The position numbers and the translations under genes were made by a program. DNA of 64,000 nt from Linum tenue. Its lineage: Eukaryota > Streptophyta > Magnoliopsida > Malpighiales > Linaceae. The stretch covers positions 27,111,811-27,175,810 of the forward strand of contig CAMGYJ010000003.1 of NCBI GenBank assembly GCA_946122785.1, given 5' to 3'. Below are positions 11,446-21,105 of the stretch, one piece after another. Position 1 is the first letter of the stretch. Each line of letters opens with the position of its first letter. The notes under the pieces were generated by a model, which was given only the letters and a program-made list of their open reading frames with translations, ran no database searches and was not told the origin of the DNA.

Positions 11446-12679
11446 TCACAGGTTGCTCTTTGGGACGCCAACTGGTAACTCTCTTGACCTCTTCTCAACA
11501 ACTTTCGACAGCTGCTTCACATGCTCCTTCCCCAATCTCCTGGGTTTGCTCAGCCACTGCCCTCCGTCCACCACCATAGTCGTCCCGTTCACGAATTTCC
11601 CTGGAAAGAAGCAGATGAGCACAGTAGGATAAGTGATTCCAATCAAATTGTCGAAGACGACGGATGGATTGAGTTATACAAAACCTGCATCAGATGCTAG
11701 GTAGAGCACTGCCATGGCGATGTCCCATTTATCCCCCAGCCGGAACAGCGGGTCGTTCTCTTTGGTTATGTTGGGCAGCACCAGCTTGCTAACACCAGCA
11801 GTGTCCTGAATCGGACCTGGAGCGATCCCGTTCACTCTTATGTCGTAGTCTGTTCCCCACTCCAGCGCCAGGCTGCGTGTTACGCTGTCCACTGCTGCCT
11901 AACGGATTCAAAATTCGTTCTCGATGAACTTCAAGCGATCGAACGGAGAAGAGAAGGCGTCGGAAAGAACTATTAGCTAAGCTTTAGCTCACCTTGGCAG
12001 CAGAGACATGGATTTGGTACCAAGTTGCAGTGTAATGTAGAGTTGCGCTAATGTTGATTATGGTGCCACCAACGTGCGAAGGGTCTTTCCCTTCTCCTCC
12101 TTTCTTCAGATATTTCACTGCTTCGTGACACATTGTGAATGTCCCGACGGCGTCGATGTCCATCACTGCCACCATCCAATTGAAAGCAGGAACGTCAGGT
12201 TAAATCTACGGAGATTTGAGGAGAGGAGAGGAGATGAGATGGCAACCTGTTTTGAAGCCATTAGGAGAGAGATGCTCGGCCGGCGTGAGGAAATTCCCAG
12301 CTGCGGCGTTCACGAGGATATCAAGCCTCCCAAAATGCTTCACCGTCCCTTCCACTGCTCTGGCCGCGTCTTCTCTATTCCGAACGTCTCCGGCGAACCC
12401 CGTCGCCTAATTGAAACGAGAGAAGAAATAGATTAAAATTACCCAATGACATGGACGACAGCAGAAAACCAATTGATTCGCACTTACGGGGACGCCGAGG
12501 GATCGGAGGGACGAGACTGCGGAATCGACGATGTGTTTGCGGCGGCCCATGACGGCGATGGAGGCGCCGTGTTTCCCGAGCTCGAGGGATATCCCGTAGC
12601 CGATCCCGGAGGCGCCTCCAGTCAACAGAGCCACCTTCCCCTTGAGTATCTCCGGCCTGAAAGGTGACTCCGCCGCCAT
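11446..12679 (-). CDS. peroxisomal 2,4-dienoyl-CoA reductase (short-chain dehydrogenase, SDRb type)
   Basis: Five exons on the minus strand: 12488-12679, 12247-12406, 11993-12165, 11685-11898 and 11446-11600. All junctions are GT-AG (first donor GTAAGT), phases agree, and the total is 894 nt or 297 residues. Family members reduce 2,4-dienoyl-CoA with NADPH during beta-oxidation of unsaturated fatty acids in the peroxisome. The cofactor loop TGGASGIG is at residues 20-27, the VNAAAGNF motif replaces the usual NNAG, and SAAKAAVDSVTR contains the conserved Lys. APGPIQDT follows, and VDGGQW lies near the end. The start MAAESPF was chosen because it directly precedes the cofactor fold; an upstream in-frame extension exists but is low-complexity. 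The C terminus is PKSNL, where SKL is the classic import signal. It closely resembles what I recall of Arabidopsis At3g12800. Confidence 0.93.
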
Positions 12680-13675
12680 CGTCGTCGTGACTTGGTAGAC
12701 GACTGACTGACTGCTGAAACGATGGAGAGTTGAAATCGATGACGGGGTTTTTCTTTCTCCTTTCCTTGCGATCGGTCGCTGCAGCTGTGGATTCGAATTG
12801 GGTATGGTGAGACTGGAGCGGTCTGACTGTATATGGGAACGGAAACTAAGGAAATGATTAGGCCGCCGGCTGTGTTTGGCTTTGGCAGATAAAAATGTTT
12901 GTTTAGGACTACTGGTGGTTTGGATTGGCGCACGTCCGCCGACGGTGCACAATGCGGGGGCCTACTACAAACCTCGTTTCCTTCGTCGCGAAAAGTTTTT
13001 GTCATTGCAAACGCGTAGTAGTTGTCTCATTAGCGTTTTAGGGTTCGTTTGCTTGAGTCATTTGATGTCAATTGACTCGTTTGCTAAAGAAAAAATGTAT
13101 AAGTTATTTTGTCCATACGAAAGTCTCAAATGACTCATTATTTTATCAAAATATTTCAACTATGTCCTTATCAATTTTATGTAAACCCACTTTTATCCTT
13201 CTCTTTCTATTATTTGTTTTCTATTTCATTACTCCGTCTCCTCTCGTAATATTTTTTCTTTCTCCCAAATTTCATTAACGGTGAAGAGGGTCGGTCATCT
13301 AAGTAACGACACATCATTTTCGTTGACAAATATTACCAATTGTAATTAGCTTAAAATTCGAGACTTATGGAGGCGTTATCTTTTATAAAGAAAGCTACCC
13401 TGTAACTATTATTTAAAATTAGAAAGTAGTATTATACATGGCAAACACCCAAATAATACTTTGTTGGTTGCAAAATGATTTTATTTATATGGTTGGTTTT
13501 ATTATAATAGAAAACAAAATAACGGAACATATTACATGTAAGGGCAAAATTTTGTTGCCGTTTCTTTAATTGGGATTTTGTTTTCTAAATAATTTGTTAG
13601 AAAAAGGGCCAAAACAACTTTTCCACAAGTTTTATGGGCGGCAAATAGTAAGTCTAGGGTGTCAAACAACAACCC
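12680..13675. other. promoter side of the reductase gene and non-coding flank
   Basis: The 5' leader and promoter of the reductase should lie in about 12680-13000 on the minus strand; no firm TATA box was identified. The rest is AT-rich with no recognisable protein. The short frames here are in low-complexity sequence. The left arm of the inverted duplication begins at about 13676. Confidence 0.45.
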
Positions 13676-14083
13676 TCTTTTATGGGTAAACAGGTTCTAA
13701 GGTTCAAACAGAGGATAATCATCTTACGGTTGATAATTTTCCTATTTAAGAAATCGAGTTTGTTCTTTCCATCCATGACGAGCACTATGGAGCTCTCCCA
13801 GTTGGAGAAATTTCCTTCATTCGGGGGTTGATAAACAAGACATTGCCCCCAATTCCCAGAAGGATGCATGTAGAATGGACTCACGGGATCCGAAATTGAA
13901 ACGTGGTGGTAAATAATTGCACCATTGGAGACGAATGACCTCCACTGTGAGGATTTGTGGCTTCGTCCTCGGAAGAAGAAGAGTGTACCTCCATAGGAGG
14001 ACTGGGAAAAATTGGAGAAGAGGAAGTAAAACGAGAGACAAGAGCAAGAAAGTGAGCAGAGGCTTAGAAGAGCTCTAATACCA
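13676..14083 (-). mobile_element. Copia retrotransposon start: primer site and truncated gag
   Basis: The minus strand has TGGTATTAGAG (14073-14083), matching the Copia initiator-tRNA primer site TGGTATCAGAG except for one base, preceded by a ...GCA LTR end. Downstream (towards 13676) a gag-like frame reads NEGNFSNWESSIVLVMDGKN, then KLDFLN, a pattern typical of the Copia gag N-terminus. The copy breaks off at about 13676; no integrase or reverse transcriptase follows. Confidence 0.8.
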
Positions 14084-15225
14084 TGCTAAAAGACTGATTG
14101 ATTAATAATTAGAAGAATGATTAATTAGCTTTTGAATTTTGGATTCTCAAAAATTGATGCGGTTGCTAACTATGTATAATGTTGGGCCTGACTGGTGTAC
14201 TCCTGTCTCCTGGAGTATAATATACTTCAGATACTCCTTGTGAGATATCATTATATAGACCATGAATTAAACCGAGTTTGAGGTATGATACTATACACTA
14301 AACTCTAATGGATTAACCCCAGGCTCCGATTCTCTAAACCCAAACCTAAAGTTCAATTTAATAGAAAATAACAATTGACCATTGAAATTCGTCGAAGCTT
14401 ATTGAAGTGCATCTAACGCCCAGATCACTTGGAGTATACCAGCCATTATCGTATAATGTTTATGCGTTAGAAATAAAACATTATAATTTTACTTTTTACA
14501 ATTTCTCCAAATAAAACTAGAATTGCTGCAAAAAAAGAAAAATTATAATATGAAGATGAGAACATCCACCATACTCTAGGTTCGAATCTTGGGGTCAACA
14601 ACCAATGAAAAAGAAGAGGCAATGAAAAAACTAATAGCCTCATATTATTTATTATACCATTGTTCAAAAGAAAGGTCGTGGACAAAATACCTAATACATA
14701 GATTTATTTGGACTATGAATTAATTACCTTCTACCGTTGCTCAAACATACAAAAAAACAATTTATCGTTGCAAGATCATTAATTTGGTAACAATAAAATA
14801 TTTTTTCTGTTTGTTGGAGAGATCCATATAAACCCATCAACCCATAATACTAATAGGTGTTTTAATAGCAGGTCTTTAAGGCTCCTATTTTTCCTAATGC
14901 CTTCATCCTAGGGTTGGGGCTGTTAATGATACTTTGTTCACTCCATCGATGTAACTACGAATGAAGATATATGAGCTAGCGTGAACCTTAAATTTCACAA
15001 CATTCCTCCAAAAAACCCTCACAAAGGAGCTTTATCACAGTTCATATCATACTACTCTCCCAAGTGCCAACCAACTAGAAAGTTCCTCGCCACTTTATTC
15101 TTACTCTTAATCTTTAGTCTAGTTTCATATATAGCTGTAATATCTACTTTATCAACATAAAATAATAACTACTAAAAATATATTTTCTAGGGTTCTTAAA
15201 CCCTCTTACATTTCAAGATGCGATA

Positions 15226-16499
15226 ATATGTTCCCCGGATTCTTCCTAATGGGGTGGACCTCAAGGTGGCCGATTTCATTTGCCCAACTGAAGGTCGTTG
15301 GTTTGCGGCTAAGCTTGGAGAGTGGTTTCCTTCTGAGATTTGTCGTGCTATCCATGGTATTCCTTTGCCTAGAAGGGCTATGGAGGATAGATTTGTCTGG
15401 CATGCGACGGAAAACTGGGTTTTCACTGTGAAATCAGCTTACCACCTGGCAGTTTGCCTCGACCAGCAAGCTGGGGGTTGGTGCCAATGGTTAGCTAGAT
15501 GGATCGGGGAAGTTGGAAGCGGGTGTGGAATTTGGAAATTCCGCCTAAGTTAAAGGTGTTCCTCTGGCAAGTTTTGCATCGTTTCCTCCCCACTACGGAG
15601 GCTCTCATTTAAAGGAAAGTGGCAGTTCATCCTAGATGCCCGGTTTGCCGGGCTGCGCCAGAAACGATGGAACATCTTTTTTTCGACTGTTGTGTAGCTC
15701 GGGCATTGTGGGATTCTGCTGGGCTAGAGCCTGTGGGCCAAGGGTAGCCTCACCTCACTTTCCCTCTATTTCTCAAGCAACTTCTGGCCATTGTTAAGGA
15801 CCCTCCCCATGTCATGGCTGTCGTGGCTGTGCTCTGGCGGATCTGGAAGTCTCGGAATTGGGTTGTCTTTGGAGGCAAACAATTTGGGATACCGGTCCTG
15901 CTGCGTCAATACCACCACCAACTGCAGGAGTGGACTTCTCTGCCACGAGATGTGGTGGGGTGTGCCCCTGTGGGGGAAATCCCTTTGGGGTCCCCTGCTA
16001 GCCAGGGCTCCCTCATTTGTAGGTGGGATGGAGCAGTTAGGCTAGGGTCCCACTCGGCAGGAGGGATGGTGATGTTGGTTCTGGATGGAGTGGTTGTTGG
16101 TGCGACAGGTTTGTGCTTTCCGGGGATCGATGATCCGTTGTTTGTGGAGCTACTGGCCCTCAGGGAAGCCATTCTTTGGTGTCGAAATAGAGGGCTTTTG
16201 CTTGTTCGTTTTGAGGGGGATGCGAAGGTGGTTGTGGACAGGCTCAATGTGGCTCAGGGGAGTGATAGTACATCGGGAGCTATCTTCCGTGAGGTGTTGC
16301 TCTATCTAGCTGAGAATGCGGGGTTTAGTGTTCGGTTCGTTGGTCGGAGTAGTAACTTGGTAGCCCATTTGGTGGCTCGGAAGGCCATTTCTTTCTACCC
16401 GATATCGAGTCGTTCTTTTGATTTTGTAGCCTGGTTACGACATGTGATGTAATGATCAATTCTTCAGTATCAATATATGATTATCTTTTGTAAAAAAAA
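15226..16499 (+). mobile_element. 5'-truncated LINE 3' end with RNase H domain
   Basis: The first frame (15254-15553) gives LKVADFICPTEGRWFAAKLG and FVWHATENWVFTVKSAYHLA, the region before the zf-RVT finger of plant LINEs. A longer frame (15814-16452) gives the terminal RNase H-like domain (MAVVAVLWRIWKSRNWVVFG ... FEGDAKVVVDRL ... SSNLVAHLVARKA). The insertion ends in an A-run at about 16490-16499. The right duplication arm lacks it and reads straight across at about 30280-30293, so it inserted in this arm after duplication or was lost from the other. Frameshifts make it non-functional. Confidence 0.85.
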
Positions 16500-16920
16500 A
16501 GACTTCAAAAACCACAATTTGCTGCCTAATTTAAAAAAATAATGAGCCAAACCTTGTCAACCCCATAAATTGTTCGTCCATGTTTGTGAAAAGGAAAACT
16601 TTAGAGAAGCCTCTAAGCAATTGCTCGATTAGACAGTCCTTCAAACAAGTTGTCCCCTTTTCTTTTATCTCACTTGATATATGGAAACCAATCCCAACTC
16701 GCTCTAGTTGCTAGCTAGAATTTAAGACAATTTTCAATAGCTACCTCAAACAAATACAACCTGGAGGGAGCCCAACCCTTCAATTGGGGCATTAGCGATG
16801 CAACCGTTTTGGTGATGAAAATCTAGGTCAAGCAATGCCAACGGTAGGAGAGAGCATAGGGAAAATGAAAATACACATTAAATAATTTTTCGTATACCAA
16901 TAGCTAAAACTAAAAAAAAC

Positions 16921-16992
16921 TATCAGAGCCTGGTTTCGATCCAGGGACCTGTGGGTTATGGGCCCACCAGGCTTCCGCTGCGCCACTCTGAT
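16921..16992 (-). tRNA. initiator tRNA-Met (CAT), copy with a D-stem mismatch
   Basis: 72 nt on the minus strand beginning ATCAGAGTGGCGCAGCGGAA and ending CTCTGATA. The anticodon is CAT in the loop CCCATAA. The T-loop reads ATCGAAA, the initiator hallmark replacing the elongator TTCGA. A T-run follows the 3' end, as needed for Pol III termination. Compared with the copy at 29785, G is replaced by C in the D-stem (GCC against GCG), which breaks one pair, so activity is doubtful. Confidence 0.9.
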
Positions 16993-17151
16993 TAGAATGT
17001 TAACAAATTGTCTTCTAAATTTTTGATAATTTATTAGTTTTCCACATAATCCTAAACTTTTACTCTAATTTCATTTGTGTTAATAGTATTTTTGGTTTTA
17101 TGTAAACTTTTACTCTAATTTCATATGCGACAGATTCATTTTGGGCATATT

Positions 17152-19484
17152 GATATTTAGGTAATGTTGTTGTGGACTACCTTCCCCTTAAAATCCCTTT
17201 TGTCCTCTTCATTCCCTCGATGGAGGTTCAAGATTTTTTAGTTAGAAAATTTGACCAAGAAACATATAGAAGATTTTGAGAAAGTTCAAGGTTGGGGAAA
17301 GATCTCTTGCTTATTCTAATGTGGACTGTCGCTCAATAGAAAGGTAGGCTGACTACTATGAGGTTTATTGTAAAATTCCCATCCTAGTAGAACTAGAATT
17401 TCCTTCCATATCTTATATACCCACAAAGGTTCGTCAACTCATCAAGAACCTAGGCTGTAAAGAGTTCTTTGACCGCTAAAACCCAAACTCCCCTGATACG
17501 GCCCACTGATTGTTAGGAAGTTTTACTTAAATCCGTGGCGGATGGTCCACAATGCTCACACCTGGCCTCTATCAATCCGTGCCTGCTTCAAAGGTTCGAC
17601 TCTTCAAAGTGAAAATGAGCGGAAGTCTCATGGATTTCACTTTGAAGAAGAACCAAGGAAGATTACAAAGGGATCCCTCAAAGTTGTAAACTTGCCGAAG
17701 CCTCTCATAGTTCTTAATTGGCTGACAACTCACTTCTTTCTTCCTAGAGCTCAAAACAATACCTACCTTCAACCCCTTGATCTCTTCATTCTAACATGTG
17801 GCCTAAAAAAAGCTATTGAATTTTGCCCTTTAATATATGTTCACATGGCCAAGATTGTCGAAGAGGAGAAAACTTGGAATATAGAACTTATGCCACATTC
17901 CTAACCTAGTTCCTCCAGGCTACTGGAATGGATCTAAATGGGTTTGCTATGGAGTTCCAGTTTATCATCGCTACTTTGTTTAGATCCTAGATTAGATTGG
18001 TGCTTGTCAGCACTGAGAAAACACTACCATCAGATGGGGATGCGCAAACAAGTGAGAGAAACCCTAGACATCCCTTAGTCTAAAAAAATTGAAAGATCAA
18101 ATTGAAAAGAGGATCAACGAAGCACAACGTGAGGGGAGCAATAGTGAAGATTGAGTATAGGTCAATAGTGTCATTATAACACATATAAGGCTGACCAAAT
18201 TTGTCTAAATTGCTTAGTTTAGAAATCTTACCATCTGTCAATAAAATCTTTGCCTTCCTAATTCATTACTAATCTTTAATTTATATATCCTAGATCTCCA
18301 TATCATCAATAAATCATTGATGGATTTGTGGTAATGATTAATCTCTTTCCAAACCAATGATAAAACAATCAAAATCCTTACGTGTCTAAATTCTTGACTG
18401 ATTCATTCTTCCCATTTATGACAAAATTGCCAGAATCAACATTAAGTGCAAGCTTACCTATAACCCTTCTTAAAAACCCTTCCAACACGCTCGAGGACTC
18501 ATCTCCACCTCTCCTTTCATCATGGTGTTCTCCTTTGTTAATCAGGTGGTGCTTGGTAAACCATGGCATGATGTTCGCCAAGCACAACGAAACAACTACG
18601 CCCAGAACATCATCTTAAGGCACCACGAAAAGAAATTTTCCTTTAAGCCATTATAATTGGAAGAGGTTTCTGAAGATAGGAGGAAATTACAACGACCCTA
18701 TGAGGAGGAGTAGAAGGCCCTGGAAGCAAAGCAATATGCGACAACAATAGTTGTCAAAGAAACAACAGCTAGGGCCCAAGCGGTTGCTGAAGAAGGTGTT
18801 ATATAGTCTCAGCTATCAAGCGATGAGCTTCATATGTAAAACAAGTTTGAAATAGGTGAACTACAGCCGACGGAAATTAGCCGGATGACCAAATTATCAC
18901 CGCCGACAAATTTCAAGATGTAGTACCAAATTTTGGAACTTCTATGTGCTAAATCCAATCCAGAAGGATTGAATGAGGATGGCACTACCTTACATAATGT
19001 GATTCAATCAATACAAACCTACTGTATCAATCATGGAGGAATGGGAATTGATCTTGTCAATTCTGCAGAACCCGATAATTTCGACGTCGATGTTCAGTTT
19101 TGCAAGTTGAATGACGGCTTTGATTTGAGCTACAGTGCGAAGGAACGTAACCTTCATTTGTCTATGGATGATTTTATTTTCTTGTACACAAAGAAGAGAC
19201 GAGAAGACAGTGAACCCGAATGGAGGTTTCAAAGGAAGGACTGACAACTTGAGCTTCGAAGTTCATGGATTGAGCACTTGTTTGTCGAGCTGTATGAGCT
19301 ATTGATTCCATGGGATTGTGTAGGTTGTCTGTTCTTTCTTGATGATGATTATGCAGCGTTTGGAAGCCAGTTGGGAAGCTTGTTTGGATCGAAAGTTTTG
19401 TGGATTGCTTTAGTTCAAATGGGAGTATGGTGCATTGTGTTTTACTCAAACTTTGAGGGCAAAGCTTCTTTAATAGGGAGGGGC
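17152..19484 (+). mobile_element. decayed Ty3-gypsy internal region upstream of its 3' LTR
   Basis: No intact gene is present. Frames at 17542-17904 and nearby resemble the ORF1/gag-like proteins of plant retroelements only loosely. The frame 18933-19244 (103 residues, LSYSAKERNLHLSMDDFIFL and a basic tail) has no match I recognise. The stretch ends in a purine-rich tract (taatagggagggg, about 19470-19483) directly before an LTR start, which makes it the internal part of an LTR element on the plus strand. Integrase and reverse transcriptase were not found, so the copy is deleted or too decayed to read. Confidence 0.45.
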
Positions 19485-20020
19485 TGATGCAATCCCACTG
19501 GCATCACAATTTAATGATTTCATTAAAGTAAACAAGAGAGAAGGCATAAGATGAAGATGGAAGGACCCCGGTTAGAAGGGACCCAATTCCTCGACCAAGA
19601 TCACACGATGGCGACTGGGGAATAAGAACAGGAGACCCACCGGCCATGCGGATGTTAATTTCTAATCGGGGATCTGAAGGAGGGTGACGAGTTGGAATTA
19701 CCTTTTATGTTCAGGATTATTTTCCTTTTTGGGTATTTGTTTCTCTAGCCTGTATAAATGGCTTAAACTCGAGTTTTAAGAGGAATTTGTAGATATTGAA
19801 GATTATTGAGTTTATTCTTTTTCATTGAGCTCTGGCTTTTGGATTGTGCTTTGTATCAAACAAGTATACCCTTGATCGTGGTCGAGCTTCTACCCTATAT
19901 TGATAGAGCCTTCTCCCAAGTGTGAGATTTCACTTCAATTCCGTTTTATACTTGATCCTAAACCGTATTCTTGGTTGTGCGACTTTGATAACTATGTCCA
20001 CCGATTCTGTGCTCGTAACA
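19485..20020 (+). mobile_element. 3' LTR (or solo-like LTR) of a gypsy-type element
   Basis: The stretch starts TGATGCAATCCC directly after a polypurine tract and ends GCTCGTAACA, so it has the TG...CA form of an LTR and is 536 bp long. Inside are a TATA-like TGTATAAATGG (about 19750) and an AT-rich R/U5-like stretch. No second copy of this LTR is in the window. It lies about 1.1 kb upstream of the potassium-transporter ATG. Confidence 0.7.
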
Positions 20021-21105
20021 CCCTCCTCCTGCAGAAGGTGATCCTGAAGCTGAAGTATTCTGGCTAAGTAGCGATAGTGAGTCAGAAGACAACAAGCCAA
20101 CCTCCGTAGCTAACTTGAGCGACTCAAATTCAGACTTCAGTGAGCCAGCCGCTCTGGTAGGAATAACAATACTATATAGCATTGTAAAATTTCTCTTACA
20201 ATTCGACAAGCGTGTTTTATTTACGAAATAAATGGTAATGAAATAAGTAAACAATTCACAGTATGCTCCTGATTATATGATACTAGCAGTAGCACTGCTT
20301 TCCTTTCCGCCCACCATCTTCACATATCGGCGGCCATTTTTGTCCGCCTAACATTACAAAAGGGGAGATTCAGCCTCCCTCCTGTTTTCTCCCCTCTAGT
20401 AACAAAAACACAAATTAGAAACAGACGAATTTTTTTCCTTCTTCCTAGTTTCGCTTTTTATTACTCTTCCTTCACTTCCCCTTTGCTGGTTGCTTCAATC
20501 CATCCAACGAAGAAATTCTTCGGAATTGGGTTTTGCTAATCTCAGCTTTCTGGTAGATGGGCATGTGACGGAGAGAAGGAAAGTTGAAATCTTCTTCTCT
20601 TACCTGAAAAATTCTTTTGTTGTTTACCTGTATGAAGGAGGAGGGAAGGGCGTAGCTGCTTGGTTGTTTTTTCTGATTCATGTGGCTGGAGAGTGAATTG
20701 ACCCCACTGCGGGGGAAGAATTATACTGTTGCGATGATGACGCTGCGAAATTAATGTGTGGGAAATTCTCATGTCGTTTGATTGAGCTGGGTTTGGGGTC
20801 TATTCTATCCTCTCAATTCCCTGCCTCTGCTCCCTCTGCCAGCTTGTTGTCTTTGTACACTCTTCAATCTGCGACCTTTCAAGCTTTGAATCGCTTCTGG
20901 CTCTTAGGAGCGGTTCTGTTTCTCCTTCCCCACTGCTTCGGATTTGGTTTTGACAGTATAGAAGTTCTGAGTTCATGAATAAGTTCCTTGGCAAGCTTTT
21001 CCATAGGGAGTGGGTTTCCCTACTATTGGGTGTTCTTAGCGGCTGGTTTTAGTTTCTAGATACATAGCTTTTTTGTTGGTTCTCCAATTCCCTACGGAGT
21101 AGAGC
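20021..21105 (+). other. 5' flank and leader of the potassium-transporter gene
   Basis: 20025-20160 reads in one frame as an acidic peptide (EGDPEAEVFWLSSDSESEDN) of unknown origin, cut by the LTR on one side and a MITE end on the other. The stretch from about 20280 to 21105 is the likely promoter and leader of the transporter. No certain TATA box or intron boundary could be fixed. Confidence 0.45.
20168..20195 (+). mobile_element. solo terminus of the Mutator-type MITE family
   Basis: This 28-bp piece matches the right terminus of the MITE at 38880-39186 (CAATACTATATAGCAT(T/C)GTAAAATTTCTC) with a single difference. No internal or left-end MITE sequence precedes it, so it is a truncated remnant. 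It lies about 900 bp upstream of the transporter ATG. Confidence 0.55.

Larger units (their letters stand above)
13676..17151 (-). repeat. left arm of a large inverted duplication (tRNA-iMet + Copia start)
   Basis: Read on the minus strand, this segment is the counterpart of 29622-35625 on the plus strand. Shared landmarks in order are: an AT-rich block ending at 17151, the initiator tRNA, the 'gacaaggtttgg' block, the 'ggttcacgctagctcatat' block, the 'ggtatactccaagtgatct' block, the Copia primer site, and a Copia gag start. About 2.2 kb is shared once the LINE insertion at 15226-16499 is removed. The match is high but clearly not perfect, so the duplication is not recent. Confidence 0.85.

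Noticed and set aside
12407..12952. Upstream in-frame extension of the reductase (start at 12952)
   Set aside because: The first 91 residues are unconserved in appearance and the MAAESPF start fits the family length.
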